From the NCBI GenBank assembly GCA_005778045.1, contig SXKQ01000005.1, positions 1 to 23,135 on the forward strand: 23,135 bases of DNA. Direction: 5' to 3'. Under the pieces are notes generated by a model. That model did no database searches, was not told the DNA's origin, and saw only the letters and a list, made by a program, of their open reading frames with translations. Positions 16,423 through 23,135 of this stretch are shown piece by piece. How positions within the stretch are numbered: the stretch's first letter is position 1; every line of letters starts with the position of its first letter. Source of the DNA: Planctomycetia bacterium. Lineage in GTDB: Bacteria; Planctomycetota; UBA1135; GCA-002686595. The position numbers and the translations under genes are program-made.

Positions 16423-17601
16423 ATGACGCTGGCCCCGCTGATCCTCGTCCTCGCGCTCCAAGCCCCTCCGCCCGTCGAGCTCGTCGAGACGACACCCGTC
16501 GAGACGATGCTGGAGCACGCGGACATTCCCGATGCGCACGCGGTGTGGCTCGAGATGATCGCGTCCGCGCGGGCGTCGATCGACCTCGCGCACTTCTACG
16601 CGTCGAATCAGGAGGGCGGACGGCTCGAGCCCGTCGTGGCGGCACTCGAGGTGGCGGCGCAGCGCGGCGTGTCGGTGCGCTTCCTCGCCGAGGAGAAGTT
16701 CGTCAAGACGTATCCCGAGACGCTCCAGCGACTCGCGCGTTCGCCGCGCATCTCGGTGCGGCACTTCGACGTGGCGAAGATCTTCGGCGGCGTGCTGCAC
16801 TCCAAGTCGATGGTGGTGGACGGACGCGAAGCGTTCGTCGGGAGCCAGAACTTCGACTGGCGTGCGCTCGAACACATCGTCGAGCTCGGCCTGCGCGTGC
16901 GTGCGCCGCAGTCGGTGCGAGCGTTTGCCGCGATCTTCGAGTGCGACTGGCAGCTCGCGGGCGGCGTACCCGTGTCGGAGGCGCTCGCACCGCTGCGCGC
17001 CCTGCCCACGCCCGTGGACGAGGTCGATGGCGTGCGCATCGAGACGCGCTTCAGCCCGCTGGCCGGGATTCCGGGCGAGCCTTGGTGGGACCTGCCCGAA
17101 CTCGTAGAGCGCATCGACTCCGCGCAGCGTTCGCTCAAGCTGCAGATGCTCACCTATCGCATGGTGGGGCGCGACAGGCAGTACTTCGCCGAGCTCGAGA
17201 CGGCCCTGCGCCGCGCGGCAGCACGCGGGGTGTCGGTGCGTCTCCTCGTCGCGGACTGGGGCAAGCGGCGCGGCATCGTCGAGGGCCTGCAGTCGCTCGA
17301 GCCGCTCGAGAACATCGAGGTGCGCTTCGTGACCATCCCGGAGCATTCGTCGGGTCACATTCCCTTCGGGCGCGTGCTGCACGCGAAGACGCTGGTCGCC
17401 GACGGCGCGCGTCTGTGGCTGGGGACGAGCAACTGGGAGCACGACTACTTCCACGAGAGCCGGAACGCGAGCGTGTTCGTCGATGGGGGAGCGCTACCGC
17501 TGCGCGTCGACGCCCTCCACGACGAGCTGTGGAACTCGAAGTACGCGCAGCCGGTCGACCCAGCGGCGAAGTACGAGGCCCCGCGCTACGGGGAACGCTG
17601 A
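16423..17601 (+). CDS. Secreted phospholipase D-like protein with two HKD motifs (PLD3/PLD4-like)
   Basis: 392 aa from ATG 16423. MTLAPLILVLALQAPPP is a short signal-peptide-like N-terminus, so the enzyme is probably periplasmic or exported. Both HxKx4D half-sites are intact: H126/K128/D133 followed by GSQNFDWRALEHIVELG (140-156), and H320/K322/D327 followed by GTSNWEHDYFHES (334-346). The first downstream block closely recalls the GSxNxDWRSLxxxxELG of animal PLD3/PLD4 and poxvirus K4 proteins, which act as 5' exonucleases or phospholipid transphosphatidylases rather than as classical PLD; that comparison is from memory. The open frame starts at 16387, but the -10 box and signal peptide favour 16423. 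The stop overlaps the next start by one base (TGATG), so the two genes are coupled. Substrate (phosphodiester of lipid or nucleic acid) unknown. Confidence 0.87.
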   Translation: MTLAPLILVLALQAPPPVELVETTPVETMLEHADIPDAHAVWLEMIASARASIDLAHFYASNQEGGRLEPVVAALEVAAQRGVSVRFLAEEKFVKTYPETLQRLARSPRISVRHFDVAKIFGGVLHSKSMVVDGREAFVGSQNFDWRALEHIVELGLRVRAPQSVRAFAAIFECDWQLAGGVPVSEALAPLRALPTPVDEVDGVRIETRFSPLAGIPGEPWWDLPELVERIDSAQRSLKLQMLTYRMVGRDRQYFAELETALRRAAARGVSVRLLVADWGKRRGIVEGLQSLEPLENIEVRFVTIPEHSSGHIPFGRVLHAKTLVADGARLWLGTSNWEHDYFHESRNASVFVDGGALPLRVDALHDELWNSKYAQPVDPAAKYEAPRYGER

Positions 17602-19418
17602 TGCTCGCGCTCGTGCTCGCGCTGCTGGCGCAGGTCGCTCCGACCTCGATGCTCGTGCGTCCGCTCGAGCTCGGGGAGACGGTGCCCGAGACGCGCGCGG
17701 TGGCCTTGCTTCGCGTGCGCGTGGAGGATCCTGCCGCGACCGAGACAAGTGCGGAGCTCGCCCACAGATTGCTGGCCCCCGTGCGGCAGGAGAGCTTCGT
17801 TTCGTTCGTGTCGATGTACGAGAAGCAGCCGACGCGCGAGGCGCGTGGCGTGCTGGGGACCTTCTCGCGCACGATGCTGGATCCGGCGGTGGCCGAGGCG
17901 GTATTCGAGGGCGAGGCGGTTCAGGCCGGTCCGCTAGAGGGGCGCGATGGCGGCGTCTACCACGTCCGTCGCATCGAGCGCGACGCCGCGTGTCGTCAGG
18001 TGCTGGTGGCGGCGAACGACGGCACCGCACGGGAGCGTGCCGAGGCACTCGTGCGCGAGTTGCGCGCGGGCGCGGACTTCTCGCGCGTTGCCCGCGAACG
18101 CTCTGCCGATCGTGCCAGCGCGCTGCGCGGCGGGGACTTGGGGATCTACGAGCGCGGGCGACGCGACGTGCTCCTGCGCGCCGCCGCATTTGAGGCGCGC
18201 GTCGGGGAAGTGGCCGGGCCGATCGAGACGCCGCTGGGATTCCATGTTCTGCAGCGCGTGGGAGTCGCGGCGCTGCCCCCGAGCCTGCGCGACGACAGCT
18301 GGGCGCGCGTGCGCGCGATTCTCGTGGCATTCGCGGGTGCCCAAGGAGCGCGGGCGGAGGTCGAGCGCGAGCACGATGACGCCGAGACTCTCGCGAACGA
18401 GCTCGCGGCGCGCATCGCGCGCGGCGAAGACATGGCGGCGCTCGCCGCGCTGCACGACGACGACCGGGGTGGTCGCGAGCGGCGCGGCGACCTCGGCTGG
18501 GTCCGGCGCGCCACGACCGAGATGCCGCAGTTCTTCGACGGGCTGTTTCTCCAGCCGCCTGGCACCCTGATCGGGCCGGTGGCGACGCGCATGGGCTTCG
18601 TGCTCCTGCGACGGGACGACCGTGGGCCGCGCTCGCGCGTGGAGCTGCAGTGCAGCCCCCTCGCGGAGCTCGTGCAGTCGCTGAAGGTGCGCGCGTCCGA
18701 TGGCCCTGCGGAGGCGATCGCGCTCGCGGCGTGGCGCGTGCTGGCGGAGGATCCGACCTTGCGGATCGAGCTCGAGGCTGTCCTGCCGCGGCTCTCGGCC
18801 ACGGCCGACCTCGAGGCGTGGTGTGCGCTGCAGCCGGAGTCTCGCCGTGGACCGGCGCTCGAGTTCGCGCGCACGCTGGCCGGGCTGGAGCCTGAGTTTC
18901 TCGCCCAGCGCTGGCCGGAGAGCGCGCGTCGCATCGACGCTGCGATGTCGGAGCTGCGCGAGCGGCAAGTGGCCCTGTTCGACGCGGCGCTCGACGTGAG
19001 CCTGCGGGAGCTCCGGCTCTCCGACTTGCGCGGGGTCGTGCGCGTCGGGCTCGTGACTGGCGTTGCTCCCACGGAACGGGGCTCGACTCCGCGCTTTCTG
19101 GCGCTCGGCGACGTCGCGACGATGTTCGACGAGCTGCTGGCGAGCACCGTGCTCGCCTCGACCGCGGGGGTCAATGAATCCACCCCCGTGATCGCCGCCC
19201 TGCGCTCCGCCTACGGTGCGCGCGCCACTTTGGCGATCGAAGGGCTCGTTCGGGCGCAAAGCGCGTCCGTGGTGCGCAGGGCCTTTGCACCCGATTACCG
19301 AGGCCACTCGGCTGCGGACGCACTGGCGGAGCGGGTGGGTGCGCTCTGGCTCGGGCACGTCGAGCGTGGCGAACCTCTGGACGCGACGCTCAATGCGCTC
19401 TGTGCGCTCGCCCGTTGA
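17601..19418 (+). CDS. Exported triple-parvulin (PpiC-type) protein
   Basis: 605 aa. GGGGA (17590-17594) lies 6 nt before the ATG, which shares its A with the preceding TGA. MLALVLALLAQVAPTS is signal-like, pointing to the periplasm. Three parvulin units follow. Unit 2 (about 129-221) is the best: CRQVLVAA, LRAGADFSRVARERSAD, GGDLGIYERG, GEVAGPIETPLGFHVLQRV. Unit 3 (about 236-340) has ARGEDMAALAALHDDD, RGDLGWVRR, GTLIGPVATRMGFVLLRR. Unit 1 (about 31-126) is weaker, with GVLGTFSRTMLDPAVAEAVF and GGVYHVRRIE. Parvulins speed prolyl isomerisation; the C-terminal His is kept in unit 2 (H215) and unit 1 (H121) but is Val in unit 3, and the N-terminal His is missing in all, so some or all may be chaperone-only. 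A helical, Leu/Arg/Ala-rich C-terminal part (about 350-605) is unrecognised. Confidence 0.83.
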   Translation: MLALVLALLAQVAPTSMLVRPLELGETVPETRAVALLRVRVEDPAATETSAELAHRLLAPVRQESFVSFVSMYEKQPTREARGVLGTFSRTMLDPAVAEAVFEGEAVQAGPLEGRDGGVYHVRRIERDAACRQVLVAANDGTARERAEALVRELRAGADFSRVARERSADRASALRGGDLGIYERGRRDVLLRAAAFEARVGEVAGPIETPLGFHVLQRVGVAALPPSLRDDSWARVRAILVAFAGAQGARAEVEREHDDAETLANELAARIARGEDMAALAALHDDDRGGRERRGDLGWVRRATTEMPQFFDGLFLQPPGTLIGPVATRMGFVLLRRDDRGPRSRVELQCSPLAELVQSLKVRASDGPAEAIALAAWRVLAEDPTLRIELEAVLPRLSATADLEAWCALQPESRRGPALEFARTLAGLEPEFLAQRWPESARRIDAAMSELRERQVALFDAALDVSLRELRLSDLRGVVRVGLVTGVAPTERGSTPRFLALGDVATMFDELLASTVLASTAGVNESTPVIAALRSAYGARATLAIEGLVRAQSASVVRRAFAPDYRGHSAADALAERVGALWLGHVERGEPLDATLNALCALAR

Positions 19419-19421
19419 GGG

Positions 19422-19778
19422 CTACTGCCCCTGCGCGCCGTTGCCGGGCTCCTCACCGGTGAAGCCCCAAATTCCCACGATGCGCACGTAGCGCACGCCG
19501 AGGATGTCGAGCAGCCAGTCCCACGAGCCGAGGTCCGGCGTGCGTTCGATGTCGGTGACCTGCATGTTGGTGAGGCGCGCGTCCGCGGCGTTGTCGCGCG
19601 CGATGTTGAGCGCCGGCTTGGGCAGGTCGATCGAGAGGATGGTGAAGGCGATGCCGGTCGACTCGAAGCGGCCCGAGGTCTGCGTATCGCGGGTGATGTC
19701 GATGCTCGCGCAGGACGAGAGCGACGCGAGGGCGAGCAGGACGGCCGGGAGTGCGGGCTGTAGCGTGAAACTCGTCAT
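19422..19778 (-). CDS. Small lipoprotein of unknown function
   Basis: 118 aa from ATG 19778. The N-terminus MTSFTLQPALPAVLLALASLSSC is a signal peptide ending in lipobox LSSC (Cys23), so it should be lipid-anchored outside the cytoplasm. The mature part is short: an extended segment (SIDITRDTQTSGRFESTGIAF), a likely helix (PALNIARDNAADARL), and a hydrophobic end with WDWLLDILGVRYVRIVGIWGF. I do not recognise it. The open frame runs 34 codons further, but the extra residues would mask the signal peptide, and TACCCT lies 6 nt before this ATG. It converges with the parvulin gene (3-bp gap) and diverges from the galactokinase-like gene. Confidence 0.75.
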   Translation of the reverse strand: MTSFTLQPALPAVLLALASLSSCASIDITRDTQTSGRFESTGIAFTILSIDLPKPALNIARDNAADARLTNMQVTDIERTPDLGSWDWLLDILGVRYVRIVGIWGFTGEEPGNGAQGQ

Positions 19779-19784
19779 GGGAGC

Positions 19785-19790
19785 AGGGTA
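19785..19790 (-). promoter_or_regulatory. -10 box (TACCCT) of the lipoprotein gene, leaderless
   Basis: On the minus strand TACCCT is followed by 6 nt (GCTCCC) and the ATG. TCGACC (19808-19813, minus strand), 17 bp upstream, is a 4-of-6 match to TTGACA. This is the best-formed promoter in the window. Confidence 0.55.
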
Positions 19791-19832
19791 GCGCCCCGCG
19801 CGCGGGCGGTCGAGTTGGACGCCGTCCGGGGC

Positions 19833-19838
19833 TATGCT
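19833..19838 (+). promoter_or_regulatory. -10 box (TATGCT) of the galactokinase-like gene
   Basis: TATGCT has a -35-like TCGAGT (19810-19815) 17 bp upstream that overlaps the divergent lipoprotein gene's -35 at a shared TCGA. The chosen ATG (19849) begins 10 nt after the box, giving a 5' leader of only a few nt. Confidence 0.45.
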
Positions 19839-19848
19839 CGACATCACC

Positions 19849-21057
19849 ATGCAGCGCGACGACGGCAGTTCCGCTCGCACGTCGCTCGAGCGGCGGCTGC
19901 GCGAGCACCGCGAGGTCTTCCTCGAGACCTTCGGCCAGCCCGTGGACCTGCCGCGGCTCTTCTTCTCGCCCGGCCGCGTGAACCTGATGGGCGCGCACCT
20001 CGACTACACCGGCGGTCCGGTGATGCCGATGGCCGTGGACCGCGGCACGTTCTTCGCGGTGCGCGCGCGCGCCGACCGGCGGGTGAGCTTCGCCTCGACC
20101 CTCGAGCCCGGTGAGGTGGTCTTCGACCTCGACTCGATGGAACCGGCCCGCGCCGGGCGCTGGTTCGACTACCCTCTCGGCGTGCTGCGCGAGCTCGCGA
20201 CGCGCGGGAAGCTCGCACACGGCGTAGACGTGCTCTTCGGCGGCAACCTGCCGGTGGGCGCGGGGCTGTCGAGCTCGGCCTCGATCTGCGTCGGCACTGC
20301 CTTTTCGTTGGCCGAAGTCTGGGGACTCGGACTCGCTCGGCGCGAGCTGGTCGACATCGCCTTGCGCGCGGAGCGCGAGTTCGTCGGCGTGCACTGCGGC
20401 TTGATGGACCCGTTCGCGATCGGCATGGCGAGCGCGGGACAGATCCTGTGGCTCGACTGCAAGGACGCGACTTGGGAGCACCTGCCGATCGATCACGGGC
20501 GCGTCGCGGTCGCCGTGGCTGACAGCGGCGTGCGGCGCGAGCTGGCGCAGGGCGCCTTCAACCAGCGGGTTGCGGAGGCGCGGCGCGCGTTCGAGGCGCT
20601 TGCGCCGTTCGCTCAAGATGCGCGTGTGTTGCGCGACGTGCCACTCTCCGCGCTCGAGGCGCGCGAAGCGATGCTCGAGCCGCACATCGCGCGTCGCGCG
20701 CGGCACGTGATCGAGGAAGTCGCGCGCACGTTCGCTGCGCGTGCGGCGCTGCTGCGCGGGGATGTGGCGAGCTTCGGTGCGCGCATCTTCGAGACGCATC
20801 GCTCGCTGCGCGAGCTGTACGAAGTCTCGGTGCCCGAGCTCGACTGCCTCGTCGAGTCCGCTGCGTCGGCTCCTGGCGTGCTCGGTGCACGCCTCACGGG
20901 CGCTGGCTTTGGCGGTTGCGTCGTCGCGCTGCTCGAGCGCGAGCGCGCGGACGAGGCGCTCGCACGCATCGGCGAGGGTTTCGCGGCGCGCTTCGGGCGT
21001 CGCCCGGGTATGCGCGTCTTCGGCGGCGATCCCGGCCCGCGCGAGATCCTGCTCTAG
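19849..21057 (+). CDS. galK: Galactokinase-family GHMP sugar kinase
   Basis: 402 aa from ATG 19849. The three GHMP motifs are present: sugar-binding GRVNLMGAHLDYTGG (42-56), ATP-binding LPVGAGLSSSAS (134-145), and GARLTGAGFGGC (346-357). The catalytic aspartate is D187 in CGLMDPFAIG. Galactokinases phosphorylate galactose at C1 (Leloir pathway). Two usually invariant positions differ: GEHxDY reads GAHLDY (A49), removing the glutamate that contacts the sugar, and CGIMDQ reads CGLMDP (P188). Plant galacturonokinases carry GAHxD at the first site, so the substrate may not be galactose. An in-frame ATG at 19834 overlaps the -10 box, so 19849 is preferred. No other Leloir gene (galT, galE, galM) is adjacent. 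Family firm, substrate open. Confidence 0.85.
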   Translation: MQRDDGSSARTSLERRLREHREVFLETFGQPVDLPRLFFSPGRVNLMGAHLDYTGGPVMPMAVDRGTFFAVRARADRRVSFASTLEPGEVVFDLDSMEPARAGRWFDYPLGVLRELATRGKLAHGVDVLFGGNLPVGAGLSSSASICVGTAFSLAEVWGLGLARRELVDIALRAEREFVGVHCGLMDPFAIGMASAGQILWLDCKDATWEHLPIDHGRVAVAVADSGVRRELAQGAFNQRVAEARRAFEALAPFAQDARVLRDVPLSALEAREAMLEPHIARRARHVIEEVARTFAARAALLRGDVASFGARIFETHRSLRELYEVSVPELDCLVESAASAPGVLGARLTGAGFGGCVVALLERERADEALARIGEGFAARFGRRPGMRVFGGDPGPREILL

Positions 21058-21173
21058 CCGCCTCCAAGCGGCACGTGATGTGCAGCGAGTCACGCTCGCG
21101 GAGCGTGGAGATCGACGCCTTCGTCGCGTGCTCTGCGCGTCGGGGCGACCTGCACCTCGCGCACGAACGAGCG

Positions 21174-21207
21174 CGGGCGAGGCCGCGCTCGCGCGAGGCC
21201 TCGCCCG
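21174..21207. terminator. Perfect 11-bp hairpin between two convergent genes
   Basis: CGGGCGAGGCC (21174-21184) and GGCCTCGCCCG (21197-21207) are exact reverse complements with a 12-nt loop. It lies in the 175-bp gap where the galactokinase-like gene and the Trp-rich protein gene converge, and could end transcription from both sides. There is no T-tract, so it may instead be a stabilising 3' structure. Nothing else is seen in 21058-21232. Confidence 0.45.
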
Positions 21208-21232
21208 ATCGGGTGCAGCGCGCGCCTCAGTC

Positions 21233-23135
21233 CTAGCGAAGCGCGATCGAGGCCTTCGCCGCCTCGAGCACGCGCTGGCCCGTCGACTCCGCGCGCAGCT
21301 CGGCGCTCGATCCGGCTTCGAGCAGGTCAACGGCGAGCTCGGGCCGGTTCGAGAACAGGTAGTTCACCGCGAGCAGCAGTCGCGCGTCGACATCGGTCGG
21401 ACGATCGGCGAGGAAGCGCTCGAGCAGCTGCATGTGATCGTCGAACTCGCGCGGCTCGCGATAGAACGTGCGCTTGTCCATGTCGCTCACGACGAGCGTC
21501 GGATCGAGCTCGAAGGAACGCCGCAGCGCGAAGGCGCCGTAGTGGTAGTCGCCGGTGGCGAGCAGGGCATCGGAGAGCACGAGGTACAAGACGCCCTCCT
21601 CCGGCTTGAGCTCGATCGCCTTCGCGTAGTGGTGCGCCGCGTCGCCGTAGCGGCTCTCGCGGAAGGCCGCGTCGCCGGAGGCGAGGTACTGCTGCACGAG
21701 GCGCATCGACGTGTCGGGACCGGACTGGCCGAGCACTCCGGCGACGACCGGATCCACGACCTTGCCCGAGCTCGCTTCGTACTGCACGGCCTCGCCGACG
21801 ACTGCTGGCATGCTCGCGCCCGAGCCAGCTCCTTGGCGCACCTCGACGCGACCACCCTGCACGACGATGTCGTTCGTGTCGTCGTAGATCACGCTATCGG
21901 GCTGGTTGTCGTACACGCTGGCGTAGTACACCGGCGGGGCCCACGCGCTCGTGACCCACAGGGACGGCCACCAGGTGCGGTAGTTCGGCCAGCAGCCGTA
22001 GCTCCAGCGGTAGTTCCACGAGAACGGATGGCACAGCCACGAGTACGAGTAGCCGCCGAGTCCCCACCAGTACCAGTAGTTGTTGCAGCCCGACCAGCCG
22101 TTCCAATACCAGTTCGGCCAGCAGTTCGACGACCACGACCAGCCGTAGGGATTGCACCAGCCGAGTCCGAGGCCGAAGCCGAGGCTCAGGCCCCAGCCGT
22201 GGCACGAGGACGCCGCGCGGCCTTGGCTCCAGCGCTGGGGCGTGGCGTAGGGGTTGCCCTCGTAGGCGTCCCGCACCACGCGTGTGCGCTCCTCGGCGAG
22301 CTTCGCCGCGCGTGTGCTCTCCTTGCGCGCCGCTTCGGCACGGTAGACATCGCGCTCGCTCTTCAGTTGCTGCGCACGGAAGTCGTCGCGCCGCTCCTTC
22401 ACGGAGCGCGCGCCTTCCTCGGAGCGGAACTGCGTGCGCGCCTCGCGCACGCGCGTCGCACCGGCTTCGGCCTCCGACTTCGCACTGGCGGCGTTCGAGC
22501 GCCGCGCTGCGTCCTTGAGCGCCTGCTCGCCGCGATTCGTGTCGCGAGCGGACTTGACCGCCTGCTCGCCGGAGCGCGCCTTGGCTTCCGCGGCGTTCTC
22601 ACGCCGCGCGGCGTCCTTCGCGGCCTGCTCGCCCCGGTAGGCGTCGCGCGCCGACTGGACGGAGTCCGCGCCACGCTTCGCTTCGCTGGTCGCGGGCTGC
22701 GGCGTCGCCTCCGTCGGCTTGCGCTCGGTGCGACCGTAGCGCTCGAGGATCGCGTCCCGCTCGATTGGCCGCGAGCCGGAGCTCGGCGCTTCGCTGCGCT
22801 CGGGAACGGGGCGAGCGCTGCTCGGAGCGAGCGGCGTGCGCCCGACGCGGCCCGCGGAGGGGCCCGTGCGCTCGCGCTCAGGACTCGGAGCGCTGGGCAT
22901 ACCGGGGTTCGTGAGCGAAGGCGTGGTCGGCCGCGTGCGCGAGCCGCTGCTCGGCGCCGGCGTCGAGGTCGAGGTCGAGGGCGCGGGAGCGGGGAAGCGC
23001 GGGCGCGAGGTCGACGGCGCGGGGGTGGGAGTCGGCGTCGGTGCGGGCGTGCGCTCGCGCGAGGGCGGTGTCGAGCCGCTCGACGGACGATCCACAGGCG
23101 GCGTCCGCGTCGGCGGAGCGCTCGGGCGCGAGGTC
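21233..23135 (-). CDS. Trp-rich, coiled-coil and TPR protein, 5' end outside the window
   Basis: At least 634 codons; the frame is open through the window edge, so the true start and any signal peptide are missing (a GTG at 23095 is used below only as a numbering point). Order: Pro/Ser/Thr-rich linker (1-110); Arg/Ala/Glu/Lys-rich helical region (about 139-280) with near-repeats starting SARD; a remarkable segment (298-391) with 19 Trp and many Tyr, Gly, Asn and six Cys; an acidic beta-like part (about 395-455); then TPR-like helices (YLASGDAAFRESRYGDAAHHYAKAIELKPEEG, about 470-501, and the repeat after it) to the stop. I do not recognise the protein. The Pro-rich and Trp-rich parts suggest an extracytoplasmic structural or scaffold role, but this is inference. 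The TPR part continues unbroken to the C-terminus, so there is no sign of frameshift. Confidence 0.78.
   Translation of the reverse strand, partial: TSRPSAPPTRTPPVDRPSSGSTPPSRERTPAPTPTPTPAPSTSRPRFPAPAPSTSTSTPAPSSGSRTRPTTPSLTNPGMPSAPSPERERTGPSAGRVGRTPLAPSSARPVPERSEAPSSGSRPIERDAILERYGRTERKPTEATPQPATSEAKRGADSVQSARDAYRGEQAAKDAARRENAAEAKARSGEQAVKSARDTNRGEQALKDAARRSNAASAKSEAEAGATRVREARTQFRSEEGARSVKERRDDFRAQQLKSERDVYRAEAARKESTRAAKLAEERTRVVRDAYEGNPYATPQRWSQGRAASSCHGWGLSLGFGLGLGWCNPYGWSWSSNCWPNWYWNGWSGCNNYWYWWGLGGYSYSWLCHPFSWNYRWSYGCWPNYRTWWPSLWVTSAWAPPVYYASVYDNQPDSVIYDDTNDIVVQGGRVEVRQGAGSGASMPAVVGEAVQYEASSGKVVDPVVAGVLGQSGPDTSMRLVQQYLASGDAAFRESRYGDAAHHYAKAIELKPEEGVLYLVLSDALLATGDYHYGAFALRRSFELDPTLVVSDMDKRTFYREPREFDDHMQLLERFLADRPTDVDARLLLAVNYLFSNRPELAVDLLEAGSSAELRAESTGQRVLEAAKASIALR
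22330..22665 (-). repeat. Coding tandem repeats (34-36 aa period) in the Trp-rich protein
   Basis: Units begin at SARDAYRGEQAAKDAARREN (first base about 22654) and SARDTNRGEQALKDAARRSN (about 22552), 34 residues apart. More diverged copies begin at EARTQFR (about 22444) and SERDVYR (about 22360). The first two share most residues, which suggests recent duplication of a helical unit. Confidence 0.6.

Noticed and set aside
16545..17600. Extension of the parvulin protein over the PLD gene
   Set aside because: The HKD motifs of the PLD frame are intact here. The extension is Arg-rich, and a signal-like N-terminus starts at 17601.
21058..21232. Possible small gene between the galactokinase-like gene and the Trp-rich gene
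   Set aside because: The open frame there is Arg-rich, mostly overlaps galK in another frame, has no ribosome site, and the gap contains a hairpin.
1..23135. CRISPR array, tRNA, rRNA, insertion sequence or prophage
   Set aside because: No regular direct repeats with spacers, no tRNA or rRNA-like stretches and no transposase, integrase or phage structural motifs were seen on either strand.

Overview
This 23.1 kb window is very GC-rich, and the coding potential lies almost wholly in long, tightly packed genes. It is ordinary chromosome of a Gram-negative (diderm) bacterium: it has lipid A acyltransferase, LPS kinase, LptF/LptG and heptosyltransferase genes plus several lipoproteins. The mix (a giant carboxypeptidase-regulatory-like repeat protein, a Trp-rich coiled-coil/TPR protein, many Pro/Ala-rich linkers, high GC) suggests a Planctomycetota member of a high-GC lineage. 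That assignment is inference; no rRNA or other marker gene is present. I see no tRNA, rRNA, CRISPR array, insertion sequence or phage gene.

Layout. (1) 12-1430 (+): a membrane-anchored protein with a degenerate FHA domain. (2) 1446-3729 (-): an HtrB/LpxL-type acyltransferase overlapping an upstream LPS-core-kinase-like protein that appears to contain a second, dead kinase domain. (3) 3819-6072 (+), divergent: lptF-lptG, the inner-membrane permease of LPS export. (4) 6194-7489 (+): a TPR lipoprotein. (5) 7505-9298 (-): a polytopic membrane protein and a GT9 heptosyltransferase. (6) 9334-12350 (+): an NtrY-like sensor histidine kinase, translationally coupled to an NAD(P)-dependent epimerase/reductase. 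(7) 12362-12640 (-): a small membrane protein. (8) 12766-19418 (+): an 11-repeat CarboxypepD_reg protein, a two-HKD phospholipase D-like protein of PLD3/4 type, and a triple-parvulin protein. (9) 19422-19778 (-): a small lipoprotein. (10) 19849-21057 (+): a galactokinase-family GHMP kinase with unusual sugar-site residues. (11) 21233 to the window end (-): a 5'-truncated Trp-rich/TPR protein.

Functional theme: envelope building and protein quality control outside the cytoplasm. Lipid A acylation, core phosphorylation, heptose transfer and LptFG export sit within 6 kb of each other. Many of the remaining products carry signal peptides, lipoboxes or membrane anchors.

A recurring regulatory pattern is visible. 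At least six genes that head a transcription unit have a TAnnnT -10-like box ending only 6-8 nt before the chosen start codon, which predicts leaderless mRNAs. Most downstream genes in operons have purine-rich Shine-Dalgarno sites or overlapping stop/start codons. No gap longer than 175 bp lacks a gene.
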